A DNA stretch of 64,000 bases from a virus. Positions 39,022-46,232 of this stretch are shown one piece after another (position 1 is the stretch's first letter; every line of letters starts with the position of its first letter). The position numbers were made by a program, and so were the translations under genes. Below the pieces are notes generated by a model, which did no database searches, was not told the DNA's origin, and saw only the letters and a program-made list of their open reading frames with translations. The stretch lies in the IMG/VR virus record IMGVR_UViG_3300010391_000058, positions 1 through 64,000 of that record. The stretch is one strand, 5' to 3'.

Positions 39022-40023
39022 ATGAGTGATACCAAAGATAATGAAAATAAGGAACTGGCAATAGTGCCGGCAGAAACGACCCCTGCAGCACTTCTACAGC
39101 TTGCAATACAAAAGGATCTTGATATCACAAAGCTTGAAAAGCTTATGGAGCTTCAGGAACGATGGCAGGCAGGAATAGCCCGGAAAGATTTTCTGACTGC
39201 TATCAGTAAATTTCAATTACAGTGCCCACAATTAAAAAAATCAAAAGAAGTTGTTGTTAGAACAAAGGATGGGGGAAGCTATAAATATAAATATTCTCCA
39301 CTTGGAGATATTGATGATCAGATTAAAAAGCCACTGAATGAGAATAGTCTTTCAAAGCGTTGGGAGATTAAAGATGAGGGAGATCAAATACTTGTAGCAT
39401 GTATTATTTCACATGCTAATGGACACTCAGAGCGTACTGAAATGAGAGGGCCAAAGGATAGTAGTGGTAGTAAGAATGCGATCCAGGCAAGCGGCAGCAC
39501 AGTTACTTATTTGCAGCGTTACTCTCTGATTGCAGCACTTGGCCTGAGTACGGCAGATGAAGATATTGAAGGGGCACAGCCTCCAATACAAAAGAAAAAC
39601 CAGCCAAAGCCTGAGCCTAAAAACGAAGGGCCTGTAGTTGAAATACCGGATGTATGGAAGAAAAAGGCCGCTGCCTGCAAAACTCCAGCTGATGTTGATT
39701 TGGTGATCGAAAAAAATAAGGAGACGGTGAACCGGCATAAGCCATTAAAAGATTTTCTTTTGAAAAGAAAAGACGAACTTTCAGGTAGTAGCATTGTTGA
39801 CGGGCCCGCTCATCAGCTGGATGAAATACCAGAGCTGAATGCTGAAAAAGGCGGGAAGCCGGTTATTACAAATGAACAGTTTAAAAGTTCAATAAAACTA
39901 ATTGAGGGAGGGGATTTGCAGGAGTATTACCGGGTGTTGGCAGATTACTTGATGGATAGAAACCAAACAACGGCCATGAAAAATGCTTATACAATTGCTA
40001 AGGACAAAAAAAATCAGAAATGA
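39022..40023 (+). CDS. erf: ERF-family single-strand annealing protein
   Basis: A 333-residue protein. Residues about 40-190 form an ERF recombinase domain: ISKFQLQCPQLKKSKEVVV, GSYKYKYSPLGDIDDQIKKP, and YLQRYSLIAALGLSTADED near its end, a highly typical motif. The C-terminal 140 residues are linker and helices. ERF proteins anneal complementary single strands in phage recombination and genome circularisation. The end overlaps the next start by four bases. Confidence 0.9.
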   Translation: MSDTKDNENKELAIVPAETTPAALLQLAIQKDLDITKLEKLMELQERWQAGIARKDFLTAISKFQLQCPQLKKSKEVVVRTKDGGSYKYKYSPLGDIDDQIKKPLNENSLSKRWEIKDEGDQILVACIISHANGHSERTEMRGPKDSSGSKNAIQASGSTVTYLQRYSLIAALGLSTADEDIEGAQPPIQKKNQPKPEPKNEGPVVEIPDVWKKKAAACKTPADVDLVIEKNKETVNRHKPLKDFLLKRKDELSGSSIVDGPAHQLDEIPELNAEKGGKPVITNEQFKSSIKLIEGGDLQEYYRVLADYLMDRNQTTAMKNAYTIAKDKKNQK

Positions 40024-40463
40024 ACAGGTTAAATATTACCGATAAGGTTTTAGATAAGCTTGGTTTTTCCGAATATTGGGATGAGCATTGTACATGGGGC
40101 GGCAGGACACTGGTTTTTAGCAATGGCACGAAGTTTAGAATAATTGACCAGGAGGAAATGGATGATGATAGCCAGGGATACGCAAATAATGGAAGGTATG
40201 TCGCTCAACACGTTTATTTTGCCGGGTGGTTTGCTATGCCTAAAGTAAACATGGTGCACCATGATTTATTTTTCTTACATGAAATGTATGAATGTATTGA
40301 AAAATATTACCCTGCTTGTTTGCCAGAATTTTTAGAGAAGTGTAAGGCATTAAAAATGGATGGATATATAGAAGATTATTTAAAAGAAAAAAAAGTTCTT
40401 TTTCCGGGCTGGTGTTCATCCGTGGGGGAAGCAGAAAGAAACAGGGCCACAAACGATACATAA
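40020..40463 (+). CDS. Hypothetical protein coupled to ERF
   Basis: A 147-residue acidic protein with several tryptophan/tyrosine and histidine residues (YWDEHCTWGGRTLVF, FAGWFAMPKVNMVHHDLFFL). No domain recognised. Overlaps ERF by four bases, so probably part of the recombination module. Confidence 0.5.
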   Translation: MNRLNITDKVLDKLGFSEYWDEHCTWGGRTLVFSNGTKFRIIDQEEMDDDSQGYANNGRYVAQHVYFAGWFAMPKVNMVHHDLFFLHEMYECIEKYYPACLPEFLEKCKALKMDGYIEDYLKEKKVLFPGWCSSVGEAERNRATNDT

Positions 40464-40521
40464 GTGGTGGACTTCGAAACATGGTAATAAGATCTGAATG
40501 CCGAAGAGTATCAACGCTACC

Positions 40522-40558
40522 CATTCGCCTGATAATTCTGTTTCCCCACAGGTGAATG
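40522..40558 (+). other. Long hairpin in the gene-free stretch
   Basis: A 10-bp stem, CATTCGCCTG (40522-40531) with CAGGTGAATG (40549-40558), one G-U pair, 17-base loop. It lies in the 496-base gene-free stretch 40464-40959, upstream of the candidate RNA domain. Confidence 0.5.
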
Positions 40559-40615
40559 ATCAAGTTCTTTAAAGTTAAAACCAGGAAAGCCTCCGTAACA
40601 TAAAGTGTGCGGCTT

Positions 40616-40636
40616 AGCCGGAAGTGCCGGCTTTTT
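40616..40636 (+). terminator. Probable terminator in the gene-free stretch
   Basis: Stem AGCCGG (40616-40621) with CCGGCT (40627-40632), loop AAGTG, then TTTTT. It could end the ERF operon transcript before the RNA domain that follows. Confidence 0.6.
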
Positions 40637-40644
40637 AAAGTTCT

Positions 40645-40932
40645 TTAACACCGGTTGGCTGATGATAAACCATTGAACCCTGATCCGGCCAACTAGATGC
40701 CCGGCGAAGCAATGGACTAGGGGCTGTACCTGGTATTCGTGAAGGCATGAGTTAGTAATTCTGCAGAGGAAGGATAAAGCTGCCTGAGAAAAGTGGAAGC
40801 GATTGGGCCATATCAATTCAGGACAGTGTGAAGGATTGATCGGGTTTAAAAACTAATTGTTTTCAGCAATTAACGGCGGCAATTGAGATCTGAAGCGGGG
40901 TGAACAGTTACCATAGCCAGGGCCGGTGTTAA
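40645..40932 (+). ncRNA. Candidate structured non-coding RNA domain
   Basis: The two ends of a 288-base segment pair over 10 perfect bases (40645-40654 with 40923-40932), and after a two-base bulge over seven more (40655-40661 with 40914-40920, two G-U pairs). Inside are shorter hairpins, for example TAATTG/CAATTA around 40853-40871. No plausible plus-strand gene exists in 40464-40959, which is exceptional in this tightly packed region. I could not match it to group I/II introns, tmRNA, RNase P or 6S. Class unknown. Confidence 0.55.
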
Positions 40933-40959
40933 TTTTTAACCAGTAAAAAAGTAAATATT

Positions 40960-41205
40960 ATGGCAGCAAAGTGGTATTACGCTCAACAGAAAAAGGCAAT
41001 GGAAATTCTGAAATCAAAGTTTGAAAACTTCCCGTGTAACTTTCAAGCCTTTACTGATAACCGGATAGTAGAAAACTATACGTGTTTCAATCCAAAGGAA
41101 GGCGCTGGTTATCCAAGTGGAACGATTATGGAGGTACATATAACCAAAGGAGCCAAGAAGCCGGTAATGGTTATTTATGAGCTCAAATTGGTGGCATCAA
41201 ATTAA
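40960..41205 (+). CDS. Hypothetical protein downstream of the candidate RNA
   Basis: An 81-residue soluble protein (MAAKWYYAQQKKAMEILKSK) with a helical start and beta C-terminus (KKPVMVIYELKLVASN). No domain. A small hairpin GTTAA/TTAAC (40928-40940) in its leader shares bases with the closing helix of the RNA domain. Confidence 0.5.
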   Translation: MAAKWYYAQQKKAMEILKSKFENFPCNFQAFTDNRIVENYTCFNPKEGAGYPSGTIMEVHITKGAKKPVMVIYELKLVASN

Positions 41206-41212
41206 AAGTACT

Positions 41213-41374
41213 ATGGAGATATTCATTCTTGTAGTCCTGATCTTGCTCACAATATTTGTGATTATAGGATTTATTGGGGCGGTAATGTCAGGGGTAGTAT
41301 GGCAATCAATAGTCATGGGTATCCTTTCAGCTCTTGGAGTAATAGCTGTTATTTTCAAAATACTTCAAACTTAA
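41213..41374 (+). CDS. Small two-span membrane protein
   Basis: A 53-residue protein from ATG 41213 (MEIFILVVLILLTIFVIIGF), nearly all hydrophobic, with two membrane segments. The earlier in-frame start overlaps the previous gene. Unknown early membrane protein. Confidence 0.5.
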   Translation: MEIFILVVLILLTIFVIIGFIGAVMSGVVWQSIVMGILSALGVIAVIFKILQT

Positions 41375-41378
41375 ATTT

Positions 41379-41783
41379 ATGCTAACCACAGAACAATTAA
41401 TGAAGCCCAGGTATAAGGTTATTGCTTATTACCCAGGTTGCCCGTTTAATGTTGGCAATATTTTGATGCAAGCAGTAGATAATGGGAAACTGTTTTGGAG
41501 TAAGTTGGAAACAGGGGAGTGGGGTGCACAGGTTAACGATATTCACCTTTACCCTCACCTATTCCAACCCCTCCAATGGTGGCAGGAACGGGATGTGAAA
41601 GATATGCCGGAGTATGTAAAACACATACAAACAGGAAGGGTTTGTCGGGTGGCAGATGCTAACGAAAAGTATCCTAGTGGGTTTATGATTGATTATCCAA
41701 TGACAGAATGTTGGATTGTATATAAAGACTGTATACCGTGTACTGAAGCAGAATATCAACAATACATAAAGTCAAAACAATGA
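41379..41783 (+). CDS. Hypothetical protein of a Bacteroidetes phage family
   Basis: A 134-residue protein (PRYKVIAYYPGCPFNVGNIL, HLYPHLFQPLQWWQERDVKD, MPEYVKH). I recall this pattern as a common but uncharacterised family in Bacteroidetes phages. Four-base overlap with the next gene. Confidence 0.55.
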   Translation: MLTTEQLMKPRYKVIAYYPGCPFNVGNILMQAVDNGKLFWSKLETGEWGAQVNDIHLYPHLFQPLQWWQERDVKDMPEYVKHIQTGRVCRVADANEKYPSGFMIDYPMTECWIVYKDCIPCTEAEYQQYIKSKQ

Positions 41784-42031
41784 AAGCACTTCTTATAAAT
41801 AATAAGGAGATAATTCTGGATGGCGTAAAATATACTGGTTGTCCTGAATTAGAAGAGTATAAGGAATATACCATTGTTGACGAAATTCCGGCATTTTGCG
41901 GTCACGCACCTCTTTATGTAATAGAGGAAAGTGATCGTTGGTTGCTACAAATGAGATTTGTTGTTATGACTAATCGGGCTGAAGAGGAAGAAGGGATCAC
42001 ACTGGATGAATGGCTTTTACAAATAAAATAA
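41780..42031 (+). CDS. Small hypothetical protein
   Basis: An 83-residue acidic beta protein (MKALLINNKEIILDGVKYTG, then ESDRWLLQMRFVVMTNRAEE). No domain. Coupled to the previous gene. Confidence 0.5.
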   Translation: MKALLINNKEIILDGVKYTGCPELEEYKEYTIVDEIPAFCGHAPLYVIEESDRWLLQMRFVVMTNRAEEEEGITLDEWLLQIK

Positions 42032-42041
42032 AACTAGCAAT

Positions 42042-42467
42042 ATGAGTGTTTTCAGATTACCAAAAGACCTGCAACCGGGGGATATATCAATTAATCATGG
42101 GTTATGGCCGGGGCCAAACTATAACCTGATCGAACAGATCATGAAGGATCACATGGAGAAAGCAGCCAAAAAGAAAGATGATTTTATTAAAAGTAAGATC
42201 ATTGAAAAGGGATACGGTCACTTGCTTGAAGGGATCGAAAAACGGATATTTCCAAAAATTGTCTGCATAAGAGACGATAGTATGCCAACCTGGATTTATT
42301 ACTACGCTGACAATAACACGGATGAAGGTGATTTTATTGTCGCAATTCAGGATTACACTTTTGACACGAACACTGATCCGAATAATTTTGGTGTAATGAT
42401 GAATTGTTCCTTTAAGTGGCAGGACACAGAGCCACTAAAAATAACCCGGAAAAACATGGCTGAATAG
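42042..42467 (+). CDS. Hypothetical protein
   Basis: A 141-residue soluble protein with mixed sequence (EKGYGHLLEGIEKRIFPKIV, then PTWIYYYADNNTDEGDFIVA). No domain recognised. Ends with TAG, 40 bases before the next gene's GTG start. Confidence 0.5.
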   Translation: MSVFRLPKDLQPGDISINHGLWPGPNYNLIEQIMKDHMEKAAKKKDDFIKSKIIEKGYGHLLEGIEKRIFPKIVCIRDDSMPTWIYYYADNNTDEGDFIVAIQDYTFDTNTDPNNFGVMMNCSFKWQDTEPLKITRKNMAE

Positions 42468-42495
42468 AATAATATTGTTAACTTCAAACATCTAA

Positions 42496-42505
42496 AAACT
42501 TCGCA
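42496..42505 (+). promoter_or_regulatory. AAACTTCGCA leader motif before 42508
   Basis: Ends two bases before a GTG start codon, which shows that the motif tracks the start site even where the start codon is not ATG. CTTCAA lies upstream (42482-42487). Confidence 0.65.
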
Positions 42506-42507
42506 CC

Positions 42508-42765
42508 GTGAGCAAGAAAAAAAGGGTAACACTGAATATAAACCTTGATGATATCAGGGCTCAGTACACGGGGTTTGTTTTTCATATCTTCCGCAACGGG
42601 ACTAAAAGATTATTTAGAACTGTTAAGGTGACAGGCAATACAACTATTTTTAATCTTCCTGCCGGGGAGTATTTGTTTAAGCTTATTGTCCTCCATAGGA
42701 AAAAACATTGGTGGGAGGCAAGGGTTAAAACCGAAATTAAGTCCGGATATATAGCGGTACCATGA
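42508..42765 (+). CDS. Hypothetical early protein with GTG start
   Basis: An 85-residue basic beta protein (MSKKKRVTLNINLDDIRAQY, GYIAVP at the end), starting with GTG at 42508. Four-base overlap with the NinB-like gene. Unknown; could be a small accessory protein of recombination. Confidence 0.55.
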   Translation: MSKKKRVTLNINLDDIRAQYTGFVFHIFRNGTKRLFRTVKVTGNTTIFNLPAGEYLFKLIVLHRKKHWWEARVKTEIKSGYIAVP

Positions 42766-43193
42766 CTGAGTTTTTTATAGATATAGAGAATGGCGGGATC
42801 GTACAGAAGCGGTTGATGAGGGCAAAGTTTGATGAATTGATTGATGGGGCATATAAAATAATAATTGAGAAGGGGAAAAAGCGGAGCTTAAAGCAAAATG
42901 CATACCTTCATTTCATTCTTATCCCTGAGTTCAGGAAGGCACTGAATAGTGTAGGATACCGGGTAAAAGATGATGAGCAGGCAAAGCAGATATTCAAAGC
43001 AACGTTTTGTACCCGGCATATTGATAATGAAAATAAAGAATCTGATTTACCCCAGGTTGCATTGGTAAGGGATACAAGCTCAATGTCAACAAAAGAGCTG
43101 TCAGAACTATTTGAAGAGGTAATCCAGTTTTGCGTTGAGCACATGAATTACCAAATTCCGTTTCCAGGCGAGAAGTTAATGCTTGATATATGA
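42762..43193 (+). CDS. NinB-like recombination protein
   Basis: A 143-residue protein with the NinB-type pattern: IIEKGKKRSLKQNAYLHFIL near residues 34-53, and the helical C-terminus STKELSELFEEVIQFCVEHM. NinB-type proteins support recombination and bind single-stranded DNA. It lies downstream of the ERF module and overlaps both neighbours by four bases. Confidence 0.65.
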   Translation: MTEFFIDIENGGIVQKRLMRAKFDELIDGAYKIIIEKGKKRSLKQNAYLHFILIPEFRKALNSVGYRVKDDEQAKQIFKATFCTRHIDNENKESDLPQVALVRDTSSMSTKELSELFEEVIQFCVEHMNYQIPFPGEKLMLDI

Positions 43194-43549
43194 ACTCAGA
43201 AATTTACGATAGAATTAAGGCCGCACATGATGAAATTAAATTAGCGGAGGCGAAATTTAAGTATAGCTGCAATCCAAGTATCCGGGTGATTATAAATCAC
43301 ATGTTGGCAAAGGGAGAAATGTACATGAATTATGAGAAAAACCCGGCAGAGCTGAATGTAGCTTATGATGATATCTTTAAATTCGTTTTTTTAAACAGCG
43401 TTGTTGATGATGATACGGTACAAATGGCAATGACAATAGCCAGGAACCGGGTGTATGCATTTATTGATCGGATGGCAGACGGATATTTAGAGAATAAACA
43501 AATGAAGATCTTCGATGAAACGGGGGTGCTTCCTTATCATGGTAACTAA
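43190..43549 (+). CDS. Helical hypothetical protein
   Basis: A 119-residue all-helical protein (IYDRIKAAHDEIKLAEAKFK, FVFLNSVVDDDTVQMAMTIA). No domain. Overlaps the NinB-like gene by four bases, probably part of the same module. Confidence 0.5.
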   Translation: MNSEIYDRIKAAHDEIKLAEAKFKYSCNPSIRVIINHMLAKGEMYMNYEKNPAELNVAYDDIFKFVFLNSVVDDDTVQMAMTIARNRVYAFIDRMADGYLENKQMKIFDETGVLPYHGN

Positions 43550-43573
43550 TTACTCATTATAAAAACACAACTC

Positions 43574-44323
43574 ATGGCTACAAAAGAAAAGGGTGATAAA
43601 AAAACACCCGCAAAAAAAACCGACAAACCAAAAATGAAAGCCTTAAAAGGAAAAGGCGGTGTTAATCCTGAAGAGAATGGAACTGAAGATATTTCAGAAT
43701 TCCAGGAAACTGAAAAGACAGGACGGAAATCCACCGATGATCTGCTGAAAGAGCAGGATGCTAAAAAGAAAAAGAAGGCTGGAACAACAATTAAAAAAGT
43801 TACATTGGCTAAAAAAGGTAGCCCAGGACTATCTGTTTCATTGGAGACTATTGAATCGGATGGGTCAATTACAAAAGATCCAAATAAATCATTTACCAGA
43901 CCTGTACATCAAAACCTTAAAAATGCTATGGCCGCCTTTGCAATACACTGGTTAATACTGAATGATTATCTCAGTACCAGATCGGTACCTGATATCAAAA
44001 AATATGATCCGGCGCTGATAGAAGGGGTTAATGTATCCGGCATCAGCATTGGAGGTAACGATGGTGAGGAAGGAATAATGATCACCGGGCAAAAAACAAG
44101 CCGGAGAAAAAAATCAATTGGGATCAATACCCCATTTGAAAGGTTTGAAGAGGTGGCAGAAACCAGGTATAAGTACATGGATGATATTGAAGCTATTGTA
44201 AAGAATATCATGACCAGGGTAGATAAATACCTAAGTGGGGAAGAGGTTGGTGAGGACAACCAGATTGAAATGAAGTTTGACGAAAACCAAACTGCAGATG
44301 AAATCAATGAGCCCGTAGATTAA
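43574..44323 (+). CDS. Lysine-tailed early protein
   Basis: A 249-residue protein. The N-terminal 75 residues are disordered and basic (MATKEKGDKKTPAKKTDKPK), and the central part is a mixed domain (NLKNAMAAFAIHWLILNDYL). The C-terminus is acidic (NQIEMKFDENQTADEINEPVD), as in some single-strand-binding or replication proteins. No family recognised. Its last base is the first base of the next start codon. Confidence 0.5.
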   Translation: MATKEKGDKKTPAKKTDKPKMKALKGKGGVNPEENGTEDISEFQETEKTGRKSTDDLLKEQDAKKKKKAGTTIKKVTLAKKGSPGLSVSLETIESDGSITKDPNKSFTRPVHQNLKNAMAAFAIHWLILNDYLSTRSVPDIKKYDPALIEGVNVSGISIGGNDGEEGIMITGQKTSRRKKSIGINTPFERFEEVAETRYKYMDDIEAIVKNIMTRVDKYLSGEEVGEDNQIEMKFDENQTADEINEPVD

Positions 44324-44718
44324 TGGGTGTAAAAAAAATCATATCAAAGCAGCCTGAGCTATTTGATAAACCTGCGCTGGCAGTCATTCTCAGCATTGAG
44401 GGTGGCTGCCTTAACCGGGATGCAGGCATAGATAAAGCTGTAACCCATGCTGATAATGAAATACCCGATTGGAGCCGAAAAGCATACATGTTTTTAATAG
44501 ACAAGTATCTTAAAAATAATGACGGGGAGTTTCAATGTGAGGATGTAAGAAGCTATGCGGCCCTGGTTGACTTCCCACTTCCCCCGCATGCACGGGCATG
44601 GGGTGGAATAATTGCGAAAGCAGCAAAGGACGGATTTATTCAGCATACAGGAATTGGGCCGGTAAGAAACGCAAAGGCCCACAGAGCAAATGCAGCTATA
44701 TGGATCAGGATAAAGTAA
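44323..44718 (+). CDS. Winged-helix-like conserved phage protein
   Basis: A 131-residue protein. The second half matches a pattern common in phages: FQCEDVRSYAALVDFPLPPH, ARAWGGIIAKAAKDGFIQHT, AAIWIRIK. It suggests a small DNA-binding winged helix. One-base overlap with the previous gene and 19-base overlap with the next. Confidence 0.55.
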   Translation: MGVKKIISKQPELFDKPALAVILSIEGGCLNRDAGIDKAVTHADNEIPDWSRKAYMFLIDKYLKNNDGEFQCEDVRSYAALVDFPLPPHARAWGGIIAKAAKDGFIQHTGIGPVRNAKAHRANAAIWIRIK

Positions 44719-44876
44719 TACCGGATAACACACAAAAGAAAACTTACATTCTATTGGATTGGGGTGGCAATATCGAAGATAGATGTGAAATGACAGAGGC
44801 CCAAGCAAAGAAAGTGAATGAAGATCTTTGGACCAAAGAACCAAGGCTAATAAGATGGGCACCAATAAAATACTGA
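44700..44876 (+). CDS. Small hypothetical protein
   Basis: A 58-residue protein from ATG 44700 (MDQDKVIPDNTQKKTYILLD), overlapping the previous gene by 19 bases. The C-terminus is helical and charged (TEAQAKKVNEDLWTKEPRLI). Unknown. Confidence 0.5.
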   Translation: MDQDKVIPDNTQKKTYILLDWGGNIEDRCEMTEAQAKKVNEDLWTKEPRLIRWAPIKY

Positions 44877-44877
44877 A

Positions 44878-45044
44878 ATGGCAAACGTCAAAAAAAATCA
44901 AGGTTCACCACTTTGAGAAAGGCTGTTTATACTCTTTGGTATTATGGCTTCATAAGTGAGTTTGAAAAGGACAGTTTTAATATGCGGATTGATACTTCAA
45001 AGAGGCAGGATAAAATCAGGAAGCAGCAAAATAAAAGGAAATGA
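44878..45044 (+). CDS. Small basic protein with an apparent frameshift at A8
   Basis: ATG 44878 opens MANVKK and then stops after 12 codons. A shift of one base at the run of eight A (44890-44897) joins it to an open frame encoding SRFTTLRKAVYTLWYYGFIS and a basic tail, ending at 45042-45044. The shifted product has about 54 residues. That end overlaps the next start by four bases (ATGA), the pattern of real genes here, so the downstream frame is probably genuine. It needs either slippage, or one A more or less in the true sequence. Confidence 0.5.
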
Positions 45045-45733
45045 AAAAGGGAATGGGCGGGCATCAATCCGCTGACAGTCGCACAATGAATTGGCTTACG
45101 CCTAGGGAAGTTATTATGCAGTTGGGAGAATTCGATCTTGATCCCTGCAGCCCTATTAAACGGCCCTGGGATACAGCTAAGAAGCATTACACTATTGAGG
45201 ACAACGGATTGTTATTGCCATGGATCGGGAGGGTATGGCTGAACCCGCCTTATGGTGATCAGCTGGAAGCCTGGATGAAGTTAATGGCAGCTCATAACAA
45301 CGGGATCGCATTGACGTTTGCCAGGACGGATACAGATGTATTTCACCGGTACATTTTCCCTGTTGCAGACAGCATATTTTTTTTAAAAAGCCGCTTATCT
45401 TTTGTTAACTTGGGAGGGATAAAAGCAAAGTCAGATGGCGGGGCCCCTTCAGTGTTTATTGCATACGGTGAATACAATAGTCAGGTTCTTGCTGATACGA
45501 AATTTGTAGGCAAACATGTACCCTTAAACTATACACCCTTCATTGTGGTTGGTATTTCGCCAACGTGGATATCGGTGGTAACGATAGCTGTAAGGCATTG
45601 CGGGGATGCAGAGCTGAAGCCGGTTTATGATATGGTTGAACGGTTGGCACCGGATAAGGTGGCCGGCAATCAGCACTGGAAAGAAAAGATAAGGCAACAA
45701 ATTCAAATAATCAGGAAAAATGGAAGTAGGTAA
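45041..45733 (+). CDS. dam: Phage N6-adenine DNA methyltransferase (Dam-like)
   Basis: A 230-residue protein with the phage Dam pattern: MNWLTPREVIMQLGEFDLDP, D34-P35-C36 (DLDPCS), HYTIEDNGLLLPW, and NPPYG with N68-Y71. The family methylates adenine, often GATC. It lies in the middle of the early run and overlaps both neighbours. No truncation visible; the C-terminus is basic. Confidence 0.88.
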   Translation: MKKGMGGHQSADSRTMNWLTPREVIMQLGEFDLDPCSPIKRPWDTAKKHYTIEDNGLLLPWIGRVWLNPPYGDQLEAWMKLMAAHNNGIALTFARTDTDVFHRYIFPVADSIFFLKSRLSFVNLGGIKAKSDGGAPSVFIAYGEYNSQVLADTKFVGKHVPLNYTPFIVVGISPTWISVVTIAVRHCGDAELKPVYDMVERLAPDKVAGNQHWKEKIRQQIQIIRKNGSR

Positions 45734-45932
45734 TAAAATAAGTATTTTGGAATACGATCTAGGCGAAGTCAGAGAAGCAGAAATTTTGAATATATTTAAA
45801 GAGAACGAAGATACACGCATGGATATTATTACTTATAGATACTTTGGTAAAATTTTAAAAGTTTGGCATTATAGAATAAGAAGAAGATTTGAGTTTGAGT
45901 CTGCAATTGAGCAAGCTGAAAAATATAAATAA
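45720..45932 (+). CDS. Small hypothetical protein
   Basis: A 70-residue protein overlapping Dam by 14 bases. Charged beta/alpha sequence (VGNKISILEYDLGEVREAEI, then KILKVWHYRIRRRFEFE). No domain. The next start follows the stop directly. Confidence 0.5.
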   Translation: MEVGNKISILEYDLGEVREAEILNIFKENEDTRMDIITYRYFGKILKVWHYRIRRRFEFESAIEQAEKYK

Positions 45933-46232
45933 ATGAGTATAGAGATTACAGATAATCTATTAAAGGAATTGATTGAATTATGTAAGTGCGAAGTTTCAAT
46001 CTCGGTGAATACTCATCGAAATTATTATGAAACAGTAGAAGATAACTTGCGTGATGTTATTGACAATAAGGAAGTATCTGATGAGGTGTACCAGGAAATG
46101 AAAAGAAGAGACACTGTTATTCGTGTCCAAGCTTATCCGGATACTCCAGTCGGTTTTTACTCAGCATACCATTGGGATATCAGTATAGCACTGCAGGAAG
46201 TTATTGAATCAATTAAAGCAGAAAGGAAGTAA
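45933..46232 (+). CDS. Small hypothetical protein
   Basis: A 99-residue soluble acidic protein (MSIEITDNLLKELIELCKCE). Starts directly after the previous stop and overlaps the helicase start by one base (TAATG). Possible helicase-associated small subunit by position; no domain. Confidence 0.5.
   Translation: MSIEITDNLLKELIELCKCEVSISVNTHRNYYETVEDNLRDVIDNKEVSDEVYQEMKRRDTVIRVQAYPDTPVGFYSAYHWDISIALQEVIESIKAERK

Noticed and set aside
40240-40816. Minus-strand open frames across the gene-free stretch
   Set aside because: Composition is not protein-like, they overlap a supported gene, and no neighbouring minus-strand genes exist. The stretch reads better as structured RNA.
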